DNA of 64,000 nucleotides from Pseudomonadota bacterium (GCA_027623555.1 JAQBSZ010000010.1:1-64000), one strand, 5' to 3'. Positions 37,194 through 47,075 are shown, counted from the stretch's first letter. Notes: a model not told the origin generated them from the letters alone. Translations and numbers: made by a program.

Positions 37194-37811
37194 ATGATAA
37201 TAATCAGATGGGCAATATCCATGGTAATGGCCGCCGGTATTACCCTGGGACTCTTTTATTTCATGCAGTATTTGATCGCTACCGGTGAGCGTTTGGATGA
37301 GCGCATCACAGTCGTGAAGATCGTTGATGCCACGATGCCTGACATCGAGCTTGATGTGATCGAAGAGATTGAAAAACCTGAGCCTATTGAAGAGGTCACG
37401 GAAGAGCAGCCTGATATCCAGGACAAACAGATAAACCTGGACTCCGGGCCTTCTCTGAATATAGAACGGGCGAGTGTCGAGATCGACACCGGCCTGCAAC
37501 TGAGCAGCGCCACGATTTCGGCAACAGATGGCGATTATCTGCCGCTGGTGGCCATCGCGCCCCAATACCCTACTCGTGCCGCTCAGCGCGGTATTCAGGG
37601 TTGGTGCCTGGTGAGTTTCACCGTGGACGGGCAGGGCGGTGTGATCGAAGAATCAATTCAGGTCGTTGACGCAGAACCACCCAGTATATTTGATCGCTCT
37701 TCGGTACGCGCCGCTACGCGATTCAAGTTTCAGCCGCGCGTTGTGAATGGCGTAGGCGTGGAAGTAACCGGAGTTCAGTATCTGTTTCGTTATCAGCTCG
37801 AGGATCTTTAA
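37194..37811 (+). CDS. TonB-family energy transducer
   Basis: 205 residues. N-terminal membrane anchor (WAISMVMAAGITLGLFYFMQ), then a short acidic/proline stretch (EEIEKPEPIEEVTEEQPD), then the C-terminal TonB domain with YPTRAAQRGIQGWCLVSFTV and ATRFKFQPRVVNGVGVEVTG. The proline-rich spacer is much shorter than in E. coli TonB, typical of TonB2 proteins. It energises TonB-dependent outer-membrane receptors, none of which are in the window. Confidence 0.88.
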   Translation: MIIIRWAISMVMAAGITLGLFYFMQYLIATGERLDERITVVKIVDATMPDIELDVIEEIEKPEPIEEVTEEQPDIQDKQINLDSGPSLNIERASVEIDTGLQLSSATISATDGDYLPLVAIAPQYPTRAAQRGIQGWCLVSFTVDGQGGVIEESIQVVDAEPPSIFDRSSVRAATRFKFQPRVVNGVGVEVTGVQYLFRYQLEDL

Positions 37812-37813
37812 TA

Positions 37814-39172
37814 ATGGCGATAAGAAATAAACTCAAGCTCGGGTTCCTGATAGCCGCTTTGGCCGTACCCTTACTGCCTTCCGTGCCAATCCTGGCAGGA
37901 GAAGAGCAGCGTGCGCCACCTGAAGCCAGAACCTCGGGTACCCTTGGCACACAGGTCATGCGGGCCGTTACTGAAATTCAGAATTACATGCAACCTGAGG
38001 ATCCTGAAGACGAACCGGATCTAGCAGCTGCGAAAGAGGCACTCGATGAATTAAGAGAGCGTCGCTGGGAGCGCATGAATGACTTTGAAAAGTCTACCGT
38101 GCTCAATTTCTATACGAATTATTATCTGACTCTTGAGGACTACCTAGGTGCAATTCGCACGTTTGAAGAGATCCTGCTAATTGAAGATCTGCGTGAGGAT
38201 ACTCGCCTGCGCACCTTGCGCTCGCTCGGTCAGTTGTATGCGGCCGAAGAGCAATGGCAAAACTCGATAAACAACTACCAGGGTTGGCGGGAACTGTCCC
38301 TGGTAGAGGATGATATCGTCTATCGTGGACTCTCTTACGCCCATTACCAGTTGGAAGAATTTGACCAGGCACTGCCTTTCTGGCTCGACTACATGCAATT
38401 CTTGTTGGATACGGGACAGCCTTTAGACAGGGATGACTATGCTTATTTGAACGGCCTCTACTTTACACTCGAAGATTATGTAAATGCACTGGAAGTCACC
38501 AAGACCATGATCATGTTATACGATGATGCAAGGGACTGGATGAACCTTAGTGCAGTCTATGCCAGTATCGATGACGAAGAACGCCGTATTCAATCACTCA
38601 ATCTGGCCTACCTGAAAGGTTATCTGGACGATGAGAACCGTTTCTTGAACCTGGGGCAGTCTATGGCAGGAATCGATATTTCATACACTGGTACCAAGAT
38701 CATAAAAACCGGAATGGATCAGGAATTTGTCGAGCAGAATAAGGACAACCTGGAGACCTATGCGCAGATGTTCCTGCTCGCTAGTATGTGGGCAGATGCA
38801 ATCGATCCCGCGCAACGCGTCGCCGAACTGGACGAAACGGGTGATGGTTTTGACACGCTTGGCTATGTGTACTACGTAATGACTGAGTATGAAGACGCGG
38901 CGGAAGCTTTCCAGCAAGCTCTGGACAAAGGCGATCTCAGTGATCGTGCCGATACCCTGATGTTTCTGGCCCGGTCTTTAATCGAACTGGACGATTTCGA
39001 AGGTGCTCTCGCGGCAGCACGGGAAGCTTCGGACATAGGCGATGAGAGTGCCCGAAACTCGGCCGGCAGCTATATGACCTACATCAATAGCACGAAGACT
39101 CGTTTTGATACGCTTGCAACCAGGCGCCAGGATGCGATTGACTTCTACCGGCCCTATCCACCCCTGGACTGA
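37814..39172 (+). CDS. TPR-repeat periplasmic protein of the TonB2 cluster
   Basis: 452 residues with a signal peptide (LKLGFLIAALAVPLLPSVPI, ending near LAGEE) and several TPR-like helical pairs: NFYTNYYLTLEDYLGAIRTF, LRSLGQLYAAEEQWQNSINN, and LGYVYYVMTEYEDAAEAFQQ with LDKGDLSDRADTLMFLARSL. Such a TPR protein closes many TonB2 operons and may link the complex to cell-envelope partners. It begins 2 nt after the tonB stop and is followed by a strong terminator. Confidence 0.82.
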   Translation: MAIRNKLKLGFLIAALAVPLLPSVPILAGEEQRAPPEARTSGTLGTQVMRAVTEIQNYMQPEDPEDEPDLAAAKEALDELRERRWERMNDFEKSTVLNFYTNYYLTLEDYLGAIRTFEEILLIEDLREDTRLRTLRSLGQLYAAEEQWQNSINNYQGWRELSLVEDDIVYRGLSYAHYQLEEFDQALPFWLDYMQFLLDTGQPLDRDDYAYLNGLYFTLEDYVNALEVTKTMIMLYDDARDWMNLSAVYASIDDEERRIQSLNLAYLKGYLDDENRFLNLGQSMAGIDISYTGTKIIKTGMDQEFVEQNKDNLETYAQMFLLASMWADAIDPAQRVAELDETGDGFDTLGYVYYVMTEYEDAAEAFQQALDKGDLSDRADTLMFLARSLIELDDFEGALAAAREASDIGDESARNSAGSYMTYINSTKTRFDTLATRRQDAIDFYRPYPPLD

Positions 39173-39207
39173 TACCCGGAGCCAACTCTCTGGAAGCGCG
39201 TAGAGCG

Positions 39208-39234
39208 CTTGAATAATAGGCGGGTAGCCCCCAT
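39208..39234 (+). promoter_or_regulatory. Sigma-32 heat-shock promoter of htpG
   Basis: CTTGAA (39208-39213), a 15-nt spacer and CCCCAT (39229-39234) match the sigma-32 consensus in both hexamers. The start of transcription is expected at about 39241-39243, so the leader begins with the hairpin at 39241-39264 and is about 60 nt long. htpG is a classic sigma-32 target, which supports the call. Confidence 0.8.
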
Positions 39235-39240
39235 CTAAGA

Positions 39241-39270
39241 CCCGATCACTGCACAGTGATCGGGTTTTTT
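39241..39270 (+). terminator. Intrinsic terminator of the TonB2 operon
   Basis: CCCGATCACTG and CAGTGATCGGG form an 11-bp perfect stem (39241-39264), followed by six T (39265-39270). It lies 69 nt after the TPR gene stop. It also coincides with the predicted 5' end of the htpG heat-shock transcript. Confidence 0.9.
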
Positions 39271-39303
39271 ATTGCTCAGACGTTCCACAGGCAGGAGACA
39301 CAG

Positions 39304-41223
39304 ATGGCTAGCACTACCCAGGCAGAGACGCGGGGATTCGAGACAGAAGCGAAGCAGCTTCTGCAACTGATGATTCATTCGCTGTACAGTAACAAGGAAA
39401 TCTTTTTGCGCGAGTTAATCTCCAATGCATCCGATGCGGCTGACAAGCTGCGCTTCGAAGCCTTGTCGAAACCCGAGTTACTGGAAAATGACTCTGAACC
39501 CAAAGTGCAGATTGACTTCGATGAGAAGGGAAAGACTATTACGATCTCCGACAACGGCATTGGCATGAGCCGTGATGAAGTAATTACTAATCTCGGCACG
39601 ATCGCCAAGTCAGGCACCGCCCAATTCCTGGAGTCGCTTACCGGTGATCAGAAAAAAGATTCACAGTTGATAGGTCAATTCGGTGTCGGATTCTATTCAG
39701 CATTCATTGTCGCCGATAGCGTAGAAGTACTCACCCGCAACGCGGGCTCGAAAGAAGACGAGGCGACACTCTGGAAGTCCAGTGGTGAGTCAGACTATTC
39801 CATTGAAGCGGCGAGCAAGCCACAGCGAGGTACGATCGTCACCTTGCACTTGAAGAAAGAACACAAAGACTTTGCCGAGTCGTTCAGGCTCCGAGGTATC
39901 GTCAAGAAGTACTCCGATCATATATCCATCCCGGTCATGATGGTAAAACAAGACGCAGGTAAACAGGAAGACGGCAAAAAGAAAGGCGATAAAAAAGCAC
40001 CGGAGTATGAAACCGTTAACGACGCCAAGGCGCTATGGACGCGTTCGCGGCAGGACATCAGCGACGAGGAATACAAGCAATTTTACAAACATGTCAGCCA
40101 CGATTTTGAAGATCCGCTGCAGTGGAGCCACAATCGCGTGGAGGGAAAGCTCGAATATACCAGCCTACTCTATCTGCCAGGGAAAGCACCCTATGATCTC
40201 TGGAATCGGGATGCTGCGCGAGGTCTAAAACTCTATGTTCAGCGCGTCTTCATCATGGACGATGCAGAGCAGTTCCTGCCTCTGTATTTACGCTTCATAA
40301 AGGGCGTAGTGGATTCCAATGATATCTCCCTGAATGTATCCCGTGAGATTCTGCAGCAGGATCCCGTCGTGGAGTCGATGCGAAGTGCACTTACCAAACG
40401 CACATTGGATATGCTGGAGAAACTCCGCAAGAAGGATAGGGAAAAATACCAGGCATTCTGGAAGCAGTTCGGTCAGACGATGAAGGAAGGGCCGGCCGAG
40501 GATTATGCTAACAGAGAGAAGGTTGCCAGGCTTTTGCAGTACACCACCACTCACTCGGAGTCGGACGAGCAGGATCAGGGTTTAGTGGAATATATCGAGC
40601 GTATGCAGGAAGGTCAGGAGAAGCTCTACTATCTGGTTGCTGACTCCCTGAAAGCAGCGCGCAATAGCCCGCATCTGGAGATTTTCCGCAAGAAAGGCAT
40701 CGAAGTCATTCTCATGCATGACCGAATCGACGAGTGGTTGATGGGCCATCTCTACGAATTCGATGGCAAACCGTTTCAGGACATCTCCCGTGGAGAGTTA
40801 GACCTGGGTAAGCTGGATGATGGCGACGACAAGAAGCATCAGGAGGAAACAGAGAAAAAATTTGCAAGCCTGGTTACCCGCATCAAGGACAATCTGGCAG
40901 ACAAGGTAAAAGAAGTAAGAGTTACTCATCGTCTAACAGAGTCTCCGGCGTGCTTGGCTGTAGATGAGCACGACATGGGTGCGCAGATGCGTAAGATCAT
41001 GGAGGCCTCAGGACAGAAAGTACCAGAGACCAAACCGATATTCGAGATTAATCCCGACCATCCCTTGTTGATAAAACTGGATCAGGAGAGTGATGAAGAG
41101 CGATTTTCTGATCTGGTGGCGATACTCTTCGGTCAGGCCAGCCTGGCAGAAGGAGGCCAATTGGATGACCCGGGTGACTTCTCGAGTCGACTGAACAAAT
41201 TACTTCTCGAACTGTCCGGCTAA
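39304..41223 (+). CDS. htpG: Chaperone HtpG (bacterial Hsp90)
   Basis: 639 residues. The start at 39304 ([20 protein letters not shown]) has AGGAG 7 nt upstream; an earlier in-frame ATG lies in the terminator and is rejected. GHKL ATPase motifs are [29 protein letters not shown] and [15 protein letters not shown]. The middle domain holds [11 protein letters not shown] and the C-terminal dimerisation domain ends [15 protein letters not shown]. An ATP-driven chaperone that works with DnaK, it is preceded by a sigma-32 promoter. Confidence 0.96.
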   Translation: MASTTQAETRGFETEAKQLLQLMIHSLYSNKEIFLRELISNASDAADKLRFEALSKPELLENDSEPKVQIDFDEKGKTITISDNGIGMSRDEVITNLGTIAKSGTAQFLESLTGDQKKDSQLIGQFGVGFYSAFIVADSVEVLTRNAGSKEDEATLWKSSGESDYSIEAASKPQRGTIVTLHLKKEHKDFAESFRLRGIVKKYSDHISIPVMMVKQDAGKQEDGKKKGDKKAPEYETVNDAKALWTRSRQDISDEEYKQFYKHVSHDFEDPLQWSHNRVEGKLEYTSLLYLPGKAPYDLWNRDAARGLKLYVQRVFIMDDAEQFLPLYLRFIKGVVDSNDISLNVSREILQQDPVVESMRSALTKRTLDMLEKLRKKDREKYQAFWKQFGQTMKEGPAEDYANREKVARLLQYTTTHSESDEQDQGLVEYIERMQEGQEKLYYLVADSLKAARNSPHLEIFRKKGIEVILMHDRIDEWLMGHLYEFDGKPFQDISRGELDLGKLDDGDDKKHQEETEKKFASLVTRIKDNLADKVKEVRVTHRLTESPACLAVDEHDMGAQMRKIMEASGQKVPETKPIFEINPDHPLLIKLDQESDEERFSDLVAILFGQASLAEGGQLDDPGDFSSRLNKLLLELSG

Positions 41224-41319
41224 GGCGAGACAGGTAGAACGCACGTCATCGGCGGCTGCGCTGTCAGACTGAATCCTGGCTGAGTCCCGGCCCGGTACGT
41301 TCTAAAAAGAGGGCACTGA

Positions 41320-43077
41320 TTACATCTGTTCCAGAGTCTTAATACCAAGCAGTTCCAGGCCCTGGTTGAGTGCCTCAGCGACGAGTGAAGACAGTGCCAG
41401 CCGTGAGTCTCTCACGGCATCTTCTGCCTTGAGAATGGGACAGGCCTCATAGAATCGCATAAAACTGCCAGCCAGTTCATAGAGGTAGTTGCTTAACTGG
41501 TTCGGATAACAATCCCGGGCAACCGCCTGAACGACTTCCGGTAGCTGCAAAATCTTGACGAGTAGTTCCCGTTCCTCCGGTTCAGTTACCTGATCAAGTC
41601 GGGTACTCGCCGCGCCACCATCCTGCTTGCGCAGAATGCTCTTTATCCTCGCATACGCGTACATTAAGTAGGGCGCCGTATTTCCCTCAAACGCCAACAT
41701 GGTTGACCAGTCAAAGATATAATCGCTGGTTCTGTTCTTGGACAGATCGGCATACTTGACTGCCGCAATACCTACTTTTTCAGCTATCTGCTGTTTCTGC
41801 ATTTCATCAAGGCCGGGATTTTTCTTGGACACTAATGCATACGCCCGGCGTATAGCCTCGTCGAGTAGCTCCACCAGCTTCACAGCATCACCAGAACGGG
41901 TCTTGAAGGGCCGGCCATCCTTGCCCATCATGGTGCCATAGGCGATATGCTCCAGTGACAACGAATCAGCGGCCAGGCCCGCCGCCCTGGCTACGGCAAA
42001 CACTTGTTGAAAGTGCAGAGATTGTCTGACATCGACCACATACAAGGAGCGATCTGCCTTGAGGGTCTCCGATCGATACTCAATGGCGGCCAGGTCGGTG
42101 GTGGAATAGAGATAGCCACCGTCTGACTTCTTGATAATTACCGGTAGCGGCGCGTCATCCTTACCCATGAATTCGGGGAGGAATACTACCTTTGCCCCAG
42201 CCGATTCTGTCAACAAGCCTTGCGTATCCAGCACATCGACGATGTTCGCCAGTTTATCGTTGTAGCGACTCTCTGCGTCCAGGTCGGCACGGGTTAGCGT
42301 CACATTCAGCTTGGCATAAACTGCTTCACAGTGCCGCATAGACTCGTCGATGAATTGCTCCCATATCGCCAGGTAGGCAGCATCGCCGCTTTGCAACTTG
42401 ACGACGCTGTTTCTGGCCGTGGCGGCAAACTCTGTATCGGAGTCAAAGTGGTCCTTTGCGGCCTTGTAGAATTCTTCGAGATCGGCAAGTCGCACAGGCA
42501 GATCGCCCTGTTCAGCGGTAATTTCCTGCAGGTGCGCGATTAGCATACCGAACTGGGTGCCCCAATCTCCGACATGGTTCTGACGAATGATCCGATGACC
42601 AAGGCGTTCCAGGACGCGCACCAGACTGTCACCAATAATGGTGCCTCGCAAATGCCCGACGTGCATCTCTTTGGCAAGGTTTGGAGAAGAATAATCGACA
42701 ACGATGCACTGAGGCAGTTGCGTCAGCGGAATCAGTTGGTCTGGCTTGTTGAGAATCGCATTCGCCCGATCGATCAGAAGTGCGTCTGAAAGGTAGATAT
42801 TGATAAATCCGGGACCGGCGATCTCATAGCGCTCAACTAGCGCTGTGTTGGTCTTCTCGAGTTCACCGACAACTTCTCTGGCAAGTTCGCGAGGATTGGT
42901 CTTGAGCTGCTTGGCCAGGGCCATGACGCCGTTGGCCTGGTAGTCACCGTACTCTGGTTTCGAAGCGGTAATTACGTTGGCATTAACCTCGGTTATACCC
43001 GTGGCACTCCTCAGAGCGTCGGCGATTAATGTGTTCAGATGATGCTTCAGAGTGTCCAAGGGGCTAGGTGCAATCAA
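41320..43077 (-). CDS. argS: Arginyl-tRNA synthetase
   Basis: 585 residues, class I synthetase. The N-terminal tRNA-contact domain is followed by the HIGH region SSPNLAKEMHVGHLRGTIIGD. Others are EHIAYGTMMGKDGRPFKTRSG (the KMSKS-equivalent region), and the C-terminal anticodon-binding part LYELAGSFMRFYEACPIL. Convergent with htpG; between them TAGAACG and CGTTCTA about 70 nt apart could close a long hairpin. It is divergent from rluC. Confidence 0.96.
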   Translation of the reverse strand: MIAPSPLDTLKHHLNTLIADALRSATGITEVNANVITASKPEYGDYQANGVMALAKQLKTNPRELAREVVGELEKTNTALVERYEIAGPGFINIYLSDALLIDRANAILNKPDQLIPLTQLPQCIVVDYSSPNLAKEMHVGHLRGTIIGDSLVRVLERLGHRIIRQNHVGDWGTQFGMLIAHLQEITAEQGDLPVRLADLEEFYKAAKDHFDSDTEFAATARNSVVKLQSGDAAYLAIWEQFIDESMRHCEAVYAKLNVTLTRADLDAESRYNDKLANIVDVLDTQGLLTESAGAKVVFLPEFMGKDDAPLPVIIKKSDGGYLYSTTDLAAIEYRSETLKADRSLYVVDVRQSLHFQQVFAVARAAGLAADSLSLEHIAYGTMMGKDGRPFKTRSGDAVKLVELLDEAIRRAYALVSKKNPGLDEMQKQQIAEKVGIAAVKYADLSKNRTSDYIFDWSTMLAFEGNTAPYLMYAYARIKSILRKQDGGAASTRLDQVTEPEERELLVKILQLPEVVQAVARDCYPNQLSNYLYELAGSFMRFYEACPILKAEDAVRDSRLALSSLVAEALNQGLELLGIKTLEQM

Positions 43078-43171
43078 TGGCGAGACGCAAAAGGAGGGGA
43101 TTGTACACCATTAAGCGCCTGTCAATTCATGTAAAATAGCGAATTTCCTGTGCCTGGATGCCACCTGATAA

Positions 43172-44110
43172 ATGTTAGAGAACAGCAACAAGGTTCAGCT
43201 GATTAGAGTGCTTGAGCCGCAGCAAGGTCAGAGAATCGATAACTTTTTGATTCGTCACTTGAAAGGTGTGCCAAGGTCACGTGTCTACAGACTGATACGC
43301 CGGGGTGAGATTCGCGTCAATAAGAAGCGCTGCAAACCGACGCAAAAGCTAATTACCGGAGACGAGGTTCGAATCCCACCTTATTCCGGGACTGCACCTG
43401 CCGAACCAGGCAAGCTCAGTCCCGGTCTCCGTGAGCTGCTGGAAAGCCGCCGCTTATTTGAGAACGAGGCGGTGCTGGTGATCAATAAACCGGCAGGAAT
43501 GGCGGTTCATGGAGGCTCGGGTATCAGGCTGGGCTTGATCGAAGCCATGCGACAAATACGCCCTGAATGGCAGGATCTTGAACTGGCACACCGCCTCGAT
43601 CGGGATACATCCGGCTGCCTTGTTATTGCAAAAAATACTATATTTTTAAAGCATATACAGAAGGAACTTAAAGATAAACATGTAGAAAAGCGCTACCTGG
43701 CATTGGTACACGGACAGTGGCCTGCGAACCTTGTCCAAATGGCGGTTCCACTGAAGAGAGAGGCAGTGAGCTCGAGTGAGCGCGTAGTGCGGGTGAGCGC
43801 AGACGGTAAGCCCTCGTTAACCCGGTTTACCGTAGTCAGGCGCTATCGTGAAGCGACGTTGATTGAGGCACTACCGGTGACTGGTCGCACCCATCAGATT
43901 CGTGTGCATTGCCAGCACGCCGGCCACGGGATTGTAGGAGACCCAAAATACACTGCGCCGGCAGCAGGAATTTCACTGTCCCGGGTGAAAACCCTGTGCC
44001 TGCATGCTCTGCATATAAAATTTACACTGTCCCCGGGCGAGGGGCAGGTTGAAGTCGAGGCACCGATAGATAAAACACTGGCGAATCTATTGGATGGTTT
44101 GAGCGAATAG
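43172..44110 (+). CDS. rluC: 23S rRNA pseudouridine synthase C
   Basis: 312 residues. An N-terminal S4 RNA-binding domain (IDNFLIRHLKGVPRSRVYRLIRRGEI) precedes the RluA-type catalytic domain with the active Asp in LAHRLDRDTSGCLVIAK. Further motifs are KRYLALVHGQW and VTGRTHQIRVH. In E. coli it modifies 955, 2504 and 2580 of 23S rRNA. In many relatives rluC is divergent from rne; here its divergent neighbour is argS. Confidence 0.93.
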   Translation: MLENSNKVQLIRVLEPQQGQRIDNFLIRHLKGVPRSRVYRLIRRGEIRVNKKRCKPTQKLITGDEVRIPPYSGTAPAEPGKLSPGLRELLESRRLFENEAVLVINKPAGMAVHGGSGIRLGLIEAMRQIRPEWQDLELAHRLDRDTSGCLVIAKNTIFLKHIQKELKDKHVEKRYLALVHGQWPANLVQMAVPLKREAVSSSERVVRVSADGKPSLTRFTVVRRYREATLIEALPVTGRTHQIRVHCQHAGHGIVGDPKYTAPAAGISLSRVKTLCLHALHIKFTLSPGEGQVEVEAPIDKTLANLLDGLSE

Positions 44111-44167
44111 CCTTTAATATCATATAGATACCTATTCTTTCTAAGCTTGTCTGTTTTTCCGATTTCT

Positions 44168-44196
44168 TTGACAGAAACCGTGCTTGCGCCTATTAT
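44168..44196 (+). promoter_or_regulatory. Strong sigma-70 promoter for yceD-rpmF-fab genes
   Basis: TTGACA (44168-44173), a 17-nt spacer and TATTAT (44191-44196). The start of transcription is expected at 44202-44206, at or just before the yceD ATG (44206). Confidence 0.8.
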
Positions 44197-44205
44197 TGCG
44201 CGCCT

Positions 44206-44754
44206 ATGTCAAACAGCCCGGTTCCAGCCTACGTTGATTCCAGAAAAGTCTTTCTGCAACAGGCCGAAATAGAGGGTACTGTGCCGTTAGAGCGCCTGGC
44301 GCGATTCAGGGAAAGCCTGGCCACTGATGTTGCTGATGTGCAGGTAAAATTGCGTTTCTCCACGAATCAGTCAAAACAGCAGCTCATTAGCGGCGGGTTG
44401 GTTGCCACGGTCGAAGTAACCTGCCAACGGTGTTTGGAGCCAATGCGCATCGAACTGGCGGACAACATCAATTTGGCTCTGCTGAGTGATGAGGCACTGG
44501 TAGCAGGACTCGATCCTGATCTGGATCCCTGGATTTGCCAAAACACCAAACTGGATTTGGCCAGCCTGGTGGAAGAGCAATTAATGCTCTGTATGCCGAT
44601 CGTGAACTATCATCCGGGCGAAAATTGCCTGGATAAATTGGGCTATAAGGTGACCGAATCGGGAACTAAGGTGACCGCATCGGAAACAGGCGGCAGCGAG
44701 GCGGGGAAGGACGCAGCAAATCCTTTTGCTGTTCTGAAAACACTTAAAAAATGA
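44206..44754 (+). CDS. yceD: YceD (DUF177) 23S rRNA accumulation protein
   Basis: 182 residues. The family signature is the Cys pair VTCQRCLEPMRIEL near residue 70, with DLASLVEEQLMLCMPIV and the C-terminal NPFAVLKTLKK. Proteins of this family always precede rpmF and are linked to 23S rRNA or ribosome assembly. The start agrees with the family N terminus (PVPAYVDSRKVFLQQ). A sigma-70 promoter ends only 9 nt upstream, so the message is probably leaderless. A short internal duplication (KVTESGTKVTASETG) lies before the C-terminal motif. Confidence 0.88.
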   Translation: MSNSPVPAYVDSRKVFLQQAEIEGTVPLERLARFRESLATDVADVQVKLRFSTNQSKQQLISGGLVATVEVTCQRCLEPMRIELADNINLALLSDEALVAGLDPDLDPWICQNTKLDLASLVEEQLMLCMPIVNYHPGENCLDKLGYKVTESGTKVTASETGGSEAGKDAANPFAVLKTLKK

Positions 44755-44805
44755 AATTTAACTTACTGAATCATCAAGAATATAGATTATTAGCAGGAGA
44801 CAGAA

Positions 44806-44985
44806 ATGGCAGTTCAAAAGAGTAAAGTGACGCGATCCAGACGCGACAAACGCCGTACGCACGATGCCTTGTCCGGTCCAACCTTGTCAACAGACAAGAC
44901 AACTGGAGAAGTGCACAGACGTCATCATGTAACTGCCGATGGCTTCTATAAAGGAAAGAAGGTGCTGGAACTCGGCGAAGACTGA
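44806..44985 (+). CDS. rpmF: 50S ribosomal protein L32
   Basis: 59 residues starting [20 protein letters not shown], with AGGAG upstream of the ATG, and later [20 protein letters not shown]. It matches L32 over its whole length and lacks zinc-ribbon cysteines (a C-minus form). It follows yceD by 51 nt and precedes plsX by 12 nt, the conserved order linking ribosome and lipid synthesis. Confidence 0.96.
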   Translation: MAVQKSKVTRSRRDKRRTHDALSGPTLSTDKTTGEVHRRHHVTADGFYKGKKVLELGED

Positions 44986-44997
44986 TTGAGTTCCCCC

Positions 44998-46005
44998 ATG
45001 CGCATAGCAATCGATGCTATGGGTGGTGAAGGCGGGGTCGAGGTGACGATCCCGGCGGCACTGCAGATACTGGAAAAAAATCCTGAGTTATTCCTGATTC
45101 TGGTCGGTGATGAAGACCTGATCGGCCCGCTGCTGCAAGGCACTAATTCGAAGGTCCTGGAGCGCCTGTCGGTTACTCACACCGCCGAGCAGATTAGTGA
45201 TGAGGCGAAGCCGGGAAACGCCTTACGCAGCGCTCAGGAATCCTCCATGTTCCTGGCTGTGGATTTGGTGAAACGGGGCGCAGTGGAGGCCATGGTAAGC
45301 GCTGGCAATACCGGCGCATTATTGATGATTGGTCGCCACCTTCTCAAAACCATTCCCGGTATTCAAAAGCCCGCCATCGTTGCCACCATACCCGGTGCGA
45401 CCCGGCAGAGTTACCTGCTCGATGTGGGTGCGAATCCTGAATGTAGCGCACAACAACTATTCGAGTTTGCTGTCATGGGATCAGTGCTTGCCGAATCCCT
45501 GAATGGCGCGGAAGCGCGCGTTGGCCTGTTAAATATAGGCGCCGAACACCACAAGGGCACTGAAGAAGTACGCCGAGCAGCTCACCTGCTGACGGACTGC
45601 GCCGCATTGAATTACAGCGGATTTATCGAAGCCAATGACTTGTATGAGGGTGTGGCCGACGTTGTAGTCTGTGATGGTTTCGTGGGAAATGTAACGATCA
45701 AGTCCAGCGCTGGAGTGGCGAATGTAATTAACAAGCTCCTCACCAAACAGATTGCAAACATTTCGCGAAACCTGGCTGAGCGCACCGCATTGCGCGAAGC
45801 ACTCGCTGAGATGAGCGAACAAATCAATCCCCAGAAATTTAACGGTGCAAGCCTGTTGGGATTGCAGGGCAGTATTGTGAAGAGTCATGGTAATACCACA
45901 GTTGAAGGATTCACCTATGCCATTCAACAATCAATAAGAGAAGCAGAGAATGCAGTTCCTCAATTGATTGCCAAAAAAGTAGCTGCCATTATTGAAGCTA
46001 ATTGA
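44998..46005 (+). CDS. plsX: Acyl-ACP:phosphate acyltransferase PlsX
   Basis: 335 residues if started at the ATG at 44998 (MRIAIDAMGGEGGVEVTIPA), the typical PlsX start; a TTG four codons earlier is possible. Motifs are SAGNTGALLMIGRHLLKTI, LDVGANPECSAQQLFEFAVM, GLLNIGAEHHKGTE and DGFVGNVTIKSSAG. It makes acyl-phosphate from acyl-ACP for phospholipid synthesis. It is a peripheral membrane enzyme. Confidence 0.94.
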   Translation: MRIAIDAMGGEGGVEVTIPAALQILEKNPELFLILVGDEDLIGPLLQGTNSKVLERLSVTHTAEQISDEAKPGNALRSAQESSMFLAVDLVKRGAVEAMVSAGNTGALLMIGRHLLKTIPGIQKPAIVATIPGATRQSYLLDVGANPECSAQQLFEFAVMGSVLAESLNGAEARVGLLNIGAEHHKGTEEVRRAAHLLTDCAALNYSGFIEANDLYEGVADVVVCDGFVGNVTIKSSAGVANVINKLLTKQIANISRNLAERTALREALAEMSEQINPQKFNGASLLGLQGSIVKSHGNTTVEGFTYAIQQSIREAENAVPQLIAKKVAAIIEAN

Positions 46006-46062
46006 ACGGGCTTGAGTAGTCGCTCAATTAAATAAAATAAAACCAAGAATAAGAGACTGGTC

Positions 46063-47001
46063 ATGCAAAAATTCGGATTCGTTTTTCCTGGTCAGGGTTC
46101 ACAGAAGCTCGGCATGCTGAGTGGTCTGGATAAACAATCCAATATCATACAAGAGACTTTTACTGAAGCTTCTGAAGTCATTGGAGAGGATCTCTGGGAA
46201 ATTTCCCAGCATGACGGAAACAACAATCTCGACCAGACGCACATTACCCAACCGGTGCTGTTAGCTGCATCGACCGCAATCTGGCGTCTCTGGAATCAAA
46301 AGCAGGCACCTAAACCCTCTATACTTGCCGGACACAGTCTCGGTGAATACTCTGCGCTGGTGAGTGCAGGTGCGCTAAATTTCACGGATGCTATCAAGTT
46401 GGTGTTTCTTCGTGGGCAATTCATGCAAGCGGCGGTTTCCCCTGGCGCAGGCAAGATGGCTGCAATTGTCGGACTGGAGAATTACCAGATAATTGAAATC
46501 TGCGACGAGGCCGAGGCAATAGGGGTAGTATCTGCTGCGAATTTTAATTCTCCTGGTCAGACAGTAATCGCCGGGAGCGCTGCCGCCGTGGAGCGCGCCA
46601 TGCAGTTGTGCAAGGAAGCTGGCGCCAAACGAGCCTTGCCTTTAAATGTAAGCGTCCCCTCACATTGCGACCTGATGAAACCTGCTGCCGACGAACTTAA
46701 AAAAGAACTCGCAAAAATTGAGATTCGGCAGCCCTCTATAGCTGTCGTGCAGAACGTCAATGCCGAGATCTGTGAAGACCCGGAAAAGATACGCAACAAC
46801 CTGATAAAGCAATTGTGTGCACCTGTCCTGTGGGTAGATTGTGTGCAATTGATTAGCAAGGCCGGCATTCAGAAACTGGTAGAGTGCGGTCCCGGTAGGG
46901 TGCTCTGCGGACTGATAAAGCGCATTGAGCCAGACATGGTCTGCTGCGGAAGCGATGACGACTCCACTCTGGATGGCGCTATCGCAGAGATGTCAGCGTA
47001 A
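46063..47001 (+). CDS. fabD: Malonyl-CoA:ACP transacylase
   Basis: 312 residues. The catalytic Ser92 is in LAGHSLGEYSALV. The N terminus FVFPGQGSQKLGML and the later NFNSPGQTVIAG and VPSHCDLMKPAA (catalytic His) are diagnostic. It loads malonate onto ACP for chain elongation. Confidence 0.96.
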   Translation: MQKFGFVFPGQGSQKLGMLSGLDKQSNIIQETFTEASEVIGEDLWEISQHDGNNNLDQTHITQPVLLAASTAIWRLWNQKQAPKPSILAGHSLGEYSALVSAGALNFTDAIKLVFLRGQFMQAAVSPGAGKMAAIVGLENYQIIEICDEAEAIGVVSAANFNSPGQTVIAGSAAAVERAMQLCKEAGAKRALPLNVSVPSHCDLMKPAADELKKELAKIEIRQPSIAVVQNVNAEICEDPEKIRNNLIKQLCAPVLWVDCVQLISKAGIQKLVECGPGRVLCGLIKRIEPDMVCCGSDDDSTLDGAIAEMSA

Positions 47002-47075
47002 GCCACACCTCATAATACCGGTGTGAACATCAGCCCAGCAAAATCAAATTACAAGAGAAAAGTAGGAGAGGATTC

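Noticed and set aside
39256-39303. Upstream ATG for htpG
   Set aside because: It lies within the terminator stem and has no ribosome-binding site; the ATG at 39304 has a clear one and gives the family N terminus.
41232-41309. Long hairpin between htpG and argS as a bidirectional terminator
   Set aside because: Only 7 bp pair across a ~65-nt loop; too weak to call with confidence.
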